NCBI RefSeq assembly: GCF_016461785.1
Contig: NZ_JAEMUH010000001.1
Span: forward strand, 1 to 64,000
From: Marinomonas ostreistagni
Lineage (GTDB): Bacteria > Pseudomonadota > Gammaproteobacteria > Pseudomonadales > Marinomonadaceae
Length of the DNA: 64,000 bases
Direction of reading: 5' to 3'
The notes beneath the pieces are model-generated. The model had not been told where the DNA came from. It made no database searches and saw nothing but the letters and a program-made list of their open reading frames with translations. Each line of letters starts with the position of its first letter. The first letter of the stretch is position 1. Of the stretch, positions 8,114-16,739 are shown one piece after another. The position numbers were made by a program, and so were the translations under genes.

Positions 8114-11100
8114 TTAACTGTTAAAATCGCTCATTTTTCGATACTTCACTCGATGCAAGATTACGTAGAAAACAGGCACTGCAATTAACGTTAGGATAGT
8201 TGCGAATCCTAACCCAAATGCAATCACCACGGCCATTCCTTCGAAAAATGCATCATACAGTAGCGGTACCATCCCAAGGATGGTGGTAATGGCTGCCATA
8301 CAGACAGGTCTTACACGGCTGACTGCTGATCTGAAGATCGCTTCATAGGTTTCCGTTCCTTGTGCGAGTTCATAATTGATTTGATCTGCTAGAACAATAC
8401 CGTTTTTCACAATCATTCCAGACAAACTCAAGAAGCCAAGCAGCGCCATAAAGCTAAACGCGGCATTCATGATAAGTAGGCCTGATGAAACACCGATCAA
8501 AGCTAGCGGTACACAGAACCAAATAACGAGAGGTACACGCACAGAGTTAAACAACAATATGGTAATGATAAACATGAACAAGTAGCCCATGGGAAGCGAC
8601 GTAAAGATGTTTGCTTGCGCATCCGTACTACTTTCATATTCTCCCCCCCATTCCATGCTATATCCTGGAGATAAAGGAATATTTTCGACTTCTGCACGAA
8701 TGCGACCAAATACGGCCATCGCGGTTTCATCCCCTAAAATAAGCGGATCAGCCTTGACGGTAATGGTGCGCTTACGATCACGACGCTCAATGATTGGGTC
8801 TTCCCAAACGGTTTCAAAGCCATCCACGAGGTTCGAGACCGACACGTAAGCGCCAGTGGTTGGGCTATAAATCTGTAGATCTCGAACTTGGTCAATCGAA
8901 ACACGCTCGTTTTCAGGTACGGTTTGAATGATTGGCAATAAATCTGTGCCATCACGATACGTACCAATTTGAGAACCTGTAAAGTTTGTGAGTAGCACTT
9001 CGTCTAGGTCACTCTTATTGATGCCTAAGCGTCTTGCTTGAGCGTCATTGAAGATAGGACGAAGCACTTTGACCGGTTGACGCCAATCGTCTTTGATATT
9101 CTCAAGGCCGCCATCAGCACGGTAGATTTCCTGTACCTGAGCGCTTAACTGACGCAACACCTCTGGGTCAGGACCACTGAATCGAGCTTCAATTTTGGCA
9201 CCTGTTGAGGGGCCTAATTGCAAACGCTGTAGCTTAAATTCAATGTCCGGATACTTAGCCGACATGCGCTGGTAGATGTCTTCCATCAATGGTGGAATAT
9301 CATCACCTGTTTTAGCTCGGACAATAAACTGAGCATAACTGGTATCAGTTTGTTCCGCTTCATAGGTCAGCATGAAACGCAGAGCCCCTTGGCCCGTTGT
9401 ACTGGTAATAAACTCGATTCGTTCATCCCCAAGTAAATCAGCCTCAATTTCATTCACCTTATCGTAGGTCGCATTAATATGCGTTCCCTCTGGCATATTG
9501 ATATCAAGGTAGAACATGGGTGTCGTGGATGGTGGGAAGAAAGCTTGTTTAACAAACTGAAACGCCCAGCCTGAAACAAATAGTGCGCCGACCAGACAAA
9601 TCACAGTTAACCAACGGAAATGCATGGCTTTGTCGAGTAGCCATTTGTAGCCAACGAATAAAAAGCCTTTGTAAGGGTCTTGCTCTTCCTCTGCTTCCAT
9701 CGCTTCCTTGTTTTCTTTGAAAAACAGGTCGCAAAAGAAAGGTGTCAGTGTGATGGCTGTTACCCAACTTAGCATGAGGGAAATCAGTAATACATAGAAC
9801 AATGAGCCTACGAATTCACCGACAGAGTCAGGTGATAGACCAATAGGAGCAAATGCAGTCACGGCAATGACGGTGGCGCCGAGTAATGGCCACTTAGTTT
9901 GTTTCACCACACTGGAAGCGGCTTCAAACTTACTTTGTCCTTTGTGTAAACCGATTAAAATCCCTTCGGTAACGACAATAGCGTTATCTACCAACATCCC
10001 TAAGGCGATGATAAGCCCCCCTAAAGAGATACGTTGTAGGTTAATGCTAAAGTATTCCATGACAATAAAGGTGCCAAGGATGGTGAGCAGCAAGATTAAA
10101 CCAATCAAGATGCCTGAGCGTACGCCCATAAATACCAGCAGGACCAAAATAACAATGCCAACGGCTGCAGCAAGGTTAGATAAAAAGTTTGTGACAGACT
10201 TTTCAACTTCCTTAGACTGGAAATACACCGTGTCCATGCTCATGCCAACTGGCTGTTGGTACTCTAACTCGTGAAGACGAGCTTCGATATGCTTACCAAC
10301 GTCCACTACGTTGACGTTGTTACTAAAAGAGATCCCCAGAAGTAGAGAGCTAGCACCATTAAAGTTAACCATGTGCGTCTGTGGGTCTTCGTACTCACGC
10401 TTTACAGTAGCCACATCGCTTAGACGAATTAAGTTACCTTGCCCTGGTGTACCAACAATCAGGTTCTCTAACTCTGAAATATCATTAAATTCACCCGTTG
10501 GGCTGATACGGATATAGTCCGTCCCCACTTGTACCTTTCCAGCATTAGATACCACGTTCTGATTGGCCAACAGAGACTGAAGCTGACTCGGGGAAACCCC
10601 CATGGTGGCTAGCTTAGAGCGAGAAATCTCGATGGTCACTTGCTCAGCTTGTTCTGCCGCCACTTCAACTTTGGCCACACCATCCACTAGAACTAACTCA
10701 CGTTTTACGTAATCAACGTAGTTTTCGAGGTCTTTATACGGATAACCTTCACCATGAACGGCCAGCATAATGCCATACACATCGCCAAAGTCGTCGACCA
10801 CGACGGGTGTTGAAACGCCGCTTGGGAAGCTCCCTTGCATGTCTCGTATCTTCTTGCGCACCTCGTCCCAAATTTGCTTGAGCTGTTCGGCACGGTAAGT
10901 GTCTTTAATGGTGATTTGTACTTTGGAGTAGCCAGCCTTAGACGTCGATTTTATTTCATCTACGTAGGGTAGGTTTTGCAATTCCAGCTCAATAGGGTAG
11001 GTAACTTCTTCTTCTACCTGCTCTGGGCTTGCACCTGGGTATTGGGTAATCACCAAAGCGTCTTTAATGGTAAATTCAGGGTCTTCCAATTGGCCCAATT

Positions 11101-11191
11101 TGGTAAAGGCAAGGGCTCCACCGATTAGCAAAATCAGTGTGACGAGCCAACTAGAGACTTTCCGTTCAATAAAATAGCCAGCAATATTCAA
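8114..11191 (-). CDS. RND efflux transporter, AcrB-type inner-membrane pump
   Basis: A 1025-residue resistance-nodulation-division pump, the usual length, driving proton-coupled export through a tripartite channel. Features: N-terminal membrane helix (about 14-32), first porter domain with PGASPEQVEEEVTYP, helix 4 motif GMLVDNAIVV (only one of the two AcrB aspartates, Asp-Asn instead of Asp-Asp), and a helix 10 lysine in SLSGMIVKNGIVL. Start is TTG, 1 bp after the fusion-protein stop, with GAGG eight bases upstream. No outer-membrane factor gene is nearby, so it probably borrows a TolC-like protein. Substrates cannot be read from the sequence. Confidence 0.95.
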   Translation of the reverse strand: MNIAGYFIERKVSSWLVTLILLIGGALAFTKLGQLEDPEFTIKDALVITQYPGASPEQVEEEVTYPIELELQNLPYVDEIKSTSKAGYSKVQITIKDTYRAEQLKQIWDEVRKKIRDMQGSFPSGVSTPVVVDDFGDVYGIMLAVHGEGYPYKDLENYVDYVKRELVLVDGVAKVEVAAEQAEQVTIEISRSKLATMGVSPSQLQSLLANQNVVSNAGKVQVGTDYIRISPTGEFNDISELENLIVGTPGQGNLIRLSDVATVKREYEDPQTHMVNFNGASSLLLGISFSNNVNVVDVGKHIEARLHELEYQQPVGMSMDTVYFQSKEVEKSVTNFLSNLAAAVGIVILVLLVFMGVRSGILIGLILLLTILGTFIVMEYFSINLQRISLGGLIIALGMLVDNAIVVTEGILIGLHKGQSKFEAASSVVKQTKWPLLGATVIAVTAFAPIGLSPDSVGEFVGSLFYVLLISLMLSWVTAITLTPFFCDLFFKENKEAMEAEEEQDPYKGFLFVGYKWLLDKAMHFRWLTVICLVGALFVSGWAFQFVKQAFFPPSTTPMFYLDINMPEGTHINATYDKVNEIEADLLGDERIEFITSTTGQGALRFMLTYEAEQTDTSYAQFIVRAKTGDDIPPLMEDIYQRMSAKYPDIEFKLQRLQLGPSTGAKIEARFSGPDPEVLRQLSAQVQEIYRADGGLENIKDDWRQPVKVLRPIFNDAQARRLGINKSDLDEVLLTNFTGSQIGTYRDGTDLLPIIQTVPENERVSIDQVRDLQIYSPTTGAYVSVSNLVDGFETVWEDPIIERRDRKRTITVKADPLILGDETAMAVFGRIRAEVENIPLSPGYSMEWGGEYESSTDAQANIFTSLPMGYLFMFIITILLFNSVRVPLVIWFCVPLALIGVSSGLLIMNAAFSFMALLGFLSLSGMIVKNGIVLADQINYELAQGTETYEAIFRSAVSRVRPVCMAAITTILGMVPLLYDAFFEGMAVVIAFGLGFATILTLIAVPVFYVILHRVKYRKMSDFNS

Positions 11192-11192
11192 C

Positions 11193-12299
11193 TTAGATTC
11201 CTCGCTCTCGCTTCCATGGACGTACCTTTTGATCCGCGGTTAAACCGTATACACCAGCAGCAACAACTTGTTCGCCTGGGTTAATACCAGAGAGGATTTC
11301 AATGCTGTCTTGGGTCATATCACCTAAGGTAACGGGACGTGGAGTAACAGTGCCTTGCTCTACGTTATAGACCCAGACAATACTCTGACTACTACCTTCG
11401 CTACCTTGATGACGCATAACGGCTTCAATGGGGACCGTCATATGAGTTGGCTTACCGCTGATTTTGCTAATATCTAGATCGACAGTAGCTGTCATGCCCG
11501 GTAACAGGTTGATATTGGCTTTATCAGTATGCAGTAATGAAATGGTCGCATCGTAAGATTTCGTAGTGCTATCTGGGGTGGTGCGATGCTCTTTGTAGAC
11601 ACCTTCAAAGGTTTGAGATGGAACGGCATCGATGGAAACGGTTGGATGGTACTGTAAAGCAACCTTTTGGATGTTCGCCACTAAACGTTCTGGGATTTGG
11701 AACTCAACATCCATTTGTTCAATGTTTTGAATGTGCAAAATAGTTTGTGTAGCGCCAACGTACTCATAGTTTTCAATACTTAATGAAGCAATGACACCGT
11801 CATATGGGGCGCGTAGAACACTGTAATTTAACTGATTTTTAGCACTCTCTAGAGCGTTTGCCGTTTGGTCTAAGGTGGCTTTTGCTTCATCAAATTGTGC
11901 TTGGGTGGTTGCTTTGCGAGAGAGCATTGTTTTAATACGATCGAACTGTGCTTTGGCTAGTTTGTAGTTGGCTTCGGATAGTTCTACTTGCAGTTGGTAA
12001 TCGGTTGGATCAAGCGAAGCGAGTACTTGCCCGCGCTTGACGCGCTGACCTTCTTTTACGTCCAACTTAGTTACTTGTCCACCAACACGGAAGGCTAAAT
12101 CCGCTTCATCACTGGCTTTTAATTCAGCAGGGAAATGTCGAATGCTGACCAAGTCTGTTGCATTTACCGTGAAAAGTTTGACTGGGCGAATGACGGCTTC
12201 AGCTTGCTGCGGGGCTTCTTCTGAACCGCAAGCAGTCAATAATAATGCACTTGTTAGAGCAAGTACGATGGGCTTTAAGCCTAGGAATGGGCGAACCAT
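11193..12299 (-). CDS. RND periplasmic adaptor (membrane fusion) lipoprotein
   Basis: A 368-residue HlyD/AcrA-type adaptor that links the inner-membrane pump to an outer-membrane channel. It has a lipoprotein signal with lipobox LLTAC (Cys24), a lipoyl/barrel-sandwich half-motif around GQVTKLDVKEGQRVKRGQVL, an alpha-hairpin of about residues 100-150 and a second half around LRAPYDGVIASL. ATG is preceded by GGAGGATTC. It is the first gene of a two-gene operon with the pump (1-bp gap). Confidence 0.94.
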   Translation of the reverse strand: MVRPFLGLKPIVLALTSALLLTACGSEEAPQQAEAVIRPVKLFTVNATDLVSIRHFPAELKASDEADLAFRVGGQVTKLDVKEGQRVKRGQVLASLDPTDYQLQVELSEANYKLAKAQFDRIKTMLSRKATTQAQFDEAKATLDQTANALESAKNQLNYSVLRAPYDGVIASLSIENYEYVGATQTILHIQNIEQMDVEFQIPERLVANIQKVALQYHPTVSIDAVPSQTFEGVYKEHRTTPDSTTKSYDATISLLHTDKANINLLPGMTATVDLDISKISGKPTHMTVPIEAVMRHQGSEGSSQSIVWVYNVEQGTVTPRPVTLGDMTQDSIEILSGINPGEQVVAAGVYGLTADQKVRPWKRERGI

Positions 12300-12671
12300 G
12301 AATCCTCCATGAGAATTGAATAATTGGACAAGAATAACTCGATTTTATATCTATTCTTGGGTGTTATGAATTTTCTAATTGCTATGCAAGATATTCCTTA
12401 TGATTATAGATGTGTAAAACTGATAGTTAATGTGATTATAGCTTTGCTGTAAAAATAGCAACTTGTCTGTTGGGGTAGGCTGTGAACAATGAAGATAAAT
12501 CTTTACGCTTTTACTGGAAAAACTGTCGCCCTCATGACAGTTAAGAAGATAAAAAATAAATAAAATGACGTAAGTTATGCTCTACTGGTAAGGAATCGTT
12601 AATAGAGTTTAAAGAATGCTGGCACTATCAGAGAGGCATTCTTCTATTTATGTAAAGGGGTTGAGCCTGAA
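12300..12671. other. Intergenic region with two inverted repeats (RND adaptor / lipoprotein)
   Basis: This 372-bp divergent spacer holds no convincing gene. Two inverted repeats stand out: CAAGAATA (12329-12336) with TATTCTTG (12352-12359), 30 bp upstream of the RND adaptor and a candidate operator; and AAGAATGC (12612-12619) with GCATTCTT (12636-12643), within the likely 5' leader of the lipoprotein gene. The rest is A/T-rich promoter-type DNA. Confidence 0.5.
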
Positions 12672-13280
12672 ATGATGGCCGTAAAAACGCATTTTGCTTT
12701 AGGAATAGGGATTTGTTTGGCTCTTTTAACGGGCTGTACTGGTGTTCACACTCAAAGAGGTATCCCTGCTTTGAGTGTGGAGGGTGAGAGGTTGTCATTA
12801 TTTGTTGAGGACAACAAATTGTACCTCTCGGGTGTGCTAAGAGGAGCATTACCTAAACAACTTAAATCCGTCTTGAGTGAATATCCAAACGTAACGGACT
12901 TGGTGCTAGTTGATGTACCAGGTTCAACAGACCAGCTTGCCGTTATGGAAGCGGCGCGTATGTTACGCTATCTTGAGATGAATACTCACATCGCGAAAAC
13001 AGGTTATGTGCTATCCGGTGGGGTTGATTTATTTCTCGGTGGCGTTCAGCGCACGATAGGTGCAGGCGCTGGAGTAGGGGTTCATTCTTGGCGTGACACC
13101 CAAGATTGGGGAGATGAAATCGATCTTAGTGACCCAGTTCATGCCAGCTATGTGAATTTCTACCTTGAGATGGGCGTACCTGAGCGCTTCTACTGGTTTA
13201 CATTGGATGCAGCGCCTGCTGAGCGAGTGTACTTTTTATCTCCAGAAGAAATTTACGATTATCAACTGGTCACAGATTAA
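12672..13280 (+). CDS. Lipoprotein with ClpP/crotonase-like fold (COG3904-like)
   Basis: A 202-residue exported protein with lipobox LLTGC (Cys22). Its body resembles predicted periplasmic ClpP-like proteins: Ser115 in YVLSGGVDLFLGG, Arg127, and His138 in GVGVHSWRD. The Ser-His spacing (23) is close to the ClpP pair, and Asp179 could complete a triad. The usual Ser-Ala-Cys at the nucleophile is replaced by Ser-Gly-Gly, so activity is uncertain. Two adjacent ATGs are possible starts. DUF1289 follows 18 bp downstream, probably in the same transcript. Family call is by pattern only. Confidence 0.65.
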   Translation: MMAVKTHFALGIGICLALLTGCTGVHTQRGIPALSVEGERLSLFVEDNKLYLSGVLRGALPKQLKSVLSEYPNVTDLVLVDVPGSTDQLAVMEAARMLRYLEMNTHIAKTGYVLSGGVDLFLGGVQRTIGAGAGVGVHSWRDTQDWGDEIDLSDPVHASYVNFYLEMGVPERFYWFTLDAAPAERVYFLSPEEIYDYQLVTD

Positions 13281-13298
13281 ACTAAGTGGAGGGCCGAC

Positions 13299-13595
13299 AT
13301 GGAGCAGATCGAATTATTCAGCATCGAGAGTCCATGTCGCGGCATATGTGAAAACAGCCATAAAGGCTATTGCAAAGGCTGCTTGCGTAGTCGAGAAGAG
13401 CGATTTCATTGGCATGAGATGAATGAGGTTCAAAAGCGCCATGTCATTCAATTATGCCGAAGCCGCTGGCAACGTATTCTGAAAGCTCGGCAAGATCGCT
13501 TGTCCGAGCAAGAGCAAGTCGCAGACAAAGAACTCCCTTATGGCATGCAAAAGGAGGATTTGCCTGACTTGTTCAGTACTCCTGTTACTAACTAG
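13299..13595 (+). CDS. DUF1289 domain protein
   Basis: A 98-residue cytoplasmic protein with the DUF1289 cysteine pattern near the N terminus: SPCRGICENSHKGYCKGC followed by an R..E.FHW segment, four cysteines that could bind a metal or Fe-S cluster. Function is unknown. The C-terminal half is charged. It follows the ClpP-like lipoprotein by 18 bp and its stop overlaps the stop of converging radA by 4 bp, leaving no room for a separate terminator between them. Confidence 0.85.
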   Translation: MEQIELFSIESPCRGICENSHKGYCKGCLRSREERFHWHEMNEVQKRHVIQLCRSRWQRILKARQDRLSEQEQVADKELPYGMQKEDLPDLFSTPVTN

Positions 13596-14977
13596 CCAAA
13601 GATCGCCTCTAAAGCCTCCGATAAGCGTTCGACCCCTACCACTTCCATGCCTTCTATTGGCTTCTTAGGGCAGTTCGATTTCGGAACAACGGCTCGTTTA
13701 AAACCATGTTTAGCGGCTTCACTGATACGCTCTTGGCCAGAAGGAACTGGACGAATTTCTCCAGATAAACCAACCTCACCCAAGACCACTAAATCGTGGG
13801 GTAAAACTTGATCTCGAAAGCTTGAGACAACCGCAGCAATGGCAGCAAGATCGGCCGACGTTTCTAAGACTTTTACGCCACCCACCACGTTTAGATAAAC
13901 GTCTTGATCAGAGGTGAGCAAGCCACCATGCTTGTGAAGAACCGCTAACAGCATCGCCAAACGGTTGTGGTCAAAGCCTACGGTGACGCGACGAGGGTTA
14001 CCAAAAGCAGACTCATCCACCAGAGCTTGCAGTTCAACCAATAGTGGACGAGTACCTTCCCAGACCACCATAACAAGGCTACCTGCAGCAGGGTGTTTCG
14101 AGCGATTCAAAAAGATCGAACTTGGGTTTTTGACTTCTCTTAAGCCGTTTTCCAACATGGCAAAGACCCCCAGCTCATTGACTGCGCCAAAGCGGTTTTT
14201 CATCCCGCGAAGAGTACGAAAGCGCGAGTCCTCTGAGCCCTCTAATAGCACGGAACAGTCGACCATATGCTCTAACACTTTCGGTCCAGCCAAGGTGCCA
14301 TCTTTGGTAACGTGACCAACAAGCAGTACAGTGGTTTGGGTTTGCTTGGCAAAACGTGTCAGTACCGCTGCACTTTCACGCACCTGAGAAACACTGCCCG
14401 GTGCTGATTCAATGCCATCCAAATGCATGACTTGGATCGAGTCGATGACCATGACTTTCGGTTTGACCTGATCCGCCACAGCTATGATGCTTTCTACATT
14501 GGTTTCAGAAAGCATTTTTAGGTTTTTTGTAGGTAAGCCTAAGCGTTGTGCTCGCATCGCCACTTGCTGTAGGGACTCCTCGCCAGTGACATACATGGCG
14601 CTTTGTTGCTGTGCTAACCAACACATGGTTTGTAATAGCAGAGTACTTTTCCCCGCACCTGGATGGCCGCCAATGAGTACCACGCCACCAGGGACAAGGC
14701 CGCCCCCTAAGACTCGGTCAAACTCGCTGGCCCCTGAACTAAAGCGCGGTACATCCCCTAAATCGACTTCTGATAAATCTTGGATGCCAGTCGTCGCACC
14801 AGCATAGCCTTGGCGACGGGTGTCGCTGGTCGCAGCGACTCGAGCAGAGGTTTTAGATGAACTGACTTTAAATTCTTGGAGGCTGTTCCAGGCGCCACAA
14901 GCTTGGCATTGCCCCTGCCATTTTGCGTAGTCGGCACCACACTCGTTACAAACAAAAGCGGATTTTGCTTTAGCCAT
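13592..14977 (-). CDS. radA: DNA repair protein RadA
   Basis: RecA-like ATPase that promotes branch migration in homologous recombination. At 461 residues it matches the family. Domains: C4 zinc finger (Cys10, 13, 24, 27), Walker A GGHPGAGKST (about 103-112), the RadA-specific KNRFG motif in GMKNRFGAVNE, and a C-terminal Lon-protease-like domain around PHDLVVLGEVGLSGEIRPV. It converges with the DUF1289 gene, overlapping by 4 bp at the stops. The gene upstream on the same strand, the GNAT-nitrilase fusion, is separated by a hairpin, so radA likely has its own promoter. Confidence 0.98.
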   Translation of the reverse strand: MAKAKSAFVCNECGADYAKWQGQCQACGAWNSLQEFKVSSSKTSARVAATSDTRRQGYAGATTGIQDLSEVDLGDVPRFSSGASEFDRVLGGGLVPGGVVLIGGHPGAGKSTLLLQTMCWLAQQQSAMYVTGEESLQQVAMRAQRLGLPTKNLKMLSETNVESIIAVADQVKPKVMVIDSIQVMHLDGIESAPGSVSQVRESAAVLTRFAKQTQTTVLLVGHVTKDGTLAGPKVLEHMVDCSVLLEGSEDSRFRTLRGMKNRFGAVNELGVFAMLENGLREVKNPSSIFLNRSKHPAAGSLVMVVWEGTRPLLVELQALVDESAFGNPRRVTVGFDHNRLAMLLAVLHKHGGLLTSDQDVYLNVVGGVKVLETSADLAAIAAVVSSFRDQVLPHDLVVLGEVGLSGEIRPVPSGQERISEAAKHGFKRAVVPKSNCPKKPIEGMEVVGVERLSEALEAIFG

Positions 14978-15000
14978 GAGTTGTTATCCTATTCAGACAA

Positions 15001-15028
15001 AACGGCCGAGATGAATATCTCGGCCGTT
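15001..15028 (-). terminator. Intrinsic terminator after the GNAT-nitrilase gene
   Basis: A 12-bp perfect stem AACGGCCGAGAT / ATCTCGGCCGTT with loop GAAT, between radA and the stop of the 15064-16599 gene. On the minus strand it runs into GTTTTGTC, a short T-rich tail. Confidence 0.75.
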
Positions 15029-15063
15029 GAAGTGAACGATCTTATGACAAAGATAGTAACACA

Positions 15064-16599
15064 CTAAGCGGAAGGCGTGGTTTTCCAATCGATGCTGTAA
15101 AGGTCCAAGCGTCGGTCTTTTAAGTTGTTCACAGAACCTTCGCTACGGACAAATTTAAGCTTATCCAAGTCAAGATCTGAGAACATCAGCATTTCTGTAT
15201 TCGGTGTGGTTTCTGCCATCACTGCATCGTGAGGGAAAGAAAAGTCTGAAGGGGAGAATACCGCCCCTTGAGAGTATTGAACATCCAAGTTCTCCACCTG
15301 TGGCAAATTGCCACAACTACCACAAATCACCACATAACATTCGTTTTCAATGGCGCGAGCTTGAGCACAGCTGCGTACTCGAAGGTAACCATTTTTGGTG
15401 TCAGTCCAGAACGGTACAAATAGAATATCCATATCTTGCGACGCAAGGTGACGAGCCAGTTCTGGGAACTCCACGTCATAACAGATCAGAATACCAATGC
15501 GACCTGCGTCGGTGTCCCACACTCGTACTTCGTGGCCACCTTCAATGACCCAGTCGCGGCGTTCGTGGGGAGTAATGTGAATCTTGCGTTGCTCTTCGAT
15601 GGTGCCATCGCGACGACATAAGTAGCTGACGTTGTACATGATGTCGTCTTCAACCACTGGCATCGAGCCAGTAATGACGTTGATGTTGTAACTTACCGCA
15701 AGTTGTGACATCTCGCTGACAAAACGCTCGGTGAATGAAGCTAAGAAACGAATCGCTTCCGTTTGGTTGGTTTGGTCAGGCGCAAGTCCCATCAATGGCG
15801 CATTAAAGAACTCAGGGAAGAGTGCAAAGTCACTTTTATAGCTTGAGAGTGCATCGATAAAGTACTCAACTTGCTTAAGCAGCTCCTCAACACTGTCGAC
15901 CTCACGCATCTGCCATTGCACGGCACCGATTCGAACTTGTGTTTTTCGGTACTCTAAAACCGTTGTTTCAGGCTCGTAGAAGATGTTTTTCCACTCAAGC
16001 AATGTTGCATAACCACGGGACTTCTCATCTTCAGGAAGATACTTAGAGAGCAGTCGGGTCACTTGGAAATCATTAGACAGCTGGAACGTCAAAATAGGGT
16101 CGTATATTTTGCGTTTGTCGACGGCTTCCAAGTACTCTGCTGGGCTCATGCTGTCCGCATGTTGGTAATAATTTGGAATGCGTCCACCGGCTAGAATCGC
16201 GATCAGGTTTTCTTGGCGGCAAAGCTCTTTACGGGCTTCGTAAAGACGACGGCCCAAGCGGTAGCCACGGTAATCTGGATCAATCAGTACATCCAGGCCG
16301 TATAAAGCATCCCCATTTTCATCGTGGAAAATGCGCTCTCGCTGATCAACAAGGTCATCATACGTATGAGGGTTGCTGAAACGCTGGTAGTTCACTTTCA
16401 CCGATAGGGCGATACCAACGATTTGGTCGTGATCAACCAAACAAATTTGCCCATCAGGAAGGTCTTTGATCAGCTTGCGGATGGTGTGTTTCGGCCATGA
16501 ACCGCCAATATCGTGGTAAACACGATCCATCAAGGCTTTTACTTGTGGGTAATCATCCAATGTAAGGTTGCGGATCTTTAAATGTAGATCTTCCAACAT
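15064..16599 (-). CDS. GNAT acetyltransferase / carbon-nitrogen hydrolase fusion protein
   Basis: A 511-residue two-domain cytoplasmic protein. Residues about 1-190 are a GNAT-type acyltransferase (CoA-site region around DPDYRGYRLGRRLYEAR). Residues about 222-500 are a nitrilase-superfamily amidase with the full Glu-Lys-Cys triad: Glu263 in LFPEFFN, Lys339 in RKIHITPHER and Cys373 in ILICYDVEFPE. The fused family occurs in many bacteria; its substrate has not been settled, and coupled deacylation/acylation of an amide is inference. It stands alone, bounded by terminators, near amtB-glnK, so a nitrogen role is plausible but unproven. Confidence 0.9.
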   Translation of the reverse strand: MLEDLHLKIRNLTLDDYPQVKALMDRVYHDIGGSWPKHTIRKLIKDLPDGQICLVDHDQIVGIALSVKVNYQRFSNPHTYDDLVDQRERIFHDENGDALYGLDVLIDPDYRGYRLGRRLYEARKELCRQENLIAILAGGRIPNYYQHADSMSPAEYLEAVDKRKIYDPILTFQLSNDFQVTRLLSKYLPEDEKSRGYATLLEWKNIFYEPETTVLEYRKTQVRIGAVQWQMREVDSVEELLKQVEYFIDALSSYKSDFALFPEFFNAPLMGLAPDQTNQTEAIRFLASFTERFVSEMSQLAVSYNINVITGSMPVVEDDIMYNVSYLCRRDGTIEEQRKIHITPHERRDWVIEGGHEVRVWDTDAGRIGILICYDVEFPELARHLASQDMDILFVPFWTDTKNGYLRVRSCAQARAIENECYVVICGSCGNLPQVENLDVQYSQGAVFSPSDFSFPHDAVMAETTPNTEMLMFSDLDLDKLKFVRSEGSVNNLKDRRLDLYSIDWKTTPSA

Positions 16600-16687
16600 A
16601 CCGTCTCCATAAAGGTGAAAAAGTTAGTGCCACTATAGCGTATTTGTCGGGACGATTTGCACAATTGTTGTGATGCAAATATGAAAA

Positions 16688-16709
16688 AACCCCCGCCATG
16701 GCGAGGGTT
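16688..16709 (-). terminator. Intrinsic terminator after amtB
   Basis: Stem AACCC-x-CGCC / GGCG-x-GGGTT, with one internal C/A mismatch, followed on the minus strand by a run of six T. It ends the glnK-amtB transcript. Confidence 0.85.
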
Positions 16710-16739
16710 CTTCAGAAAGGTTAAATAATCAGACTAGGA

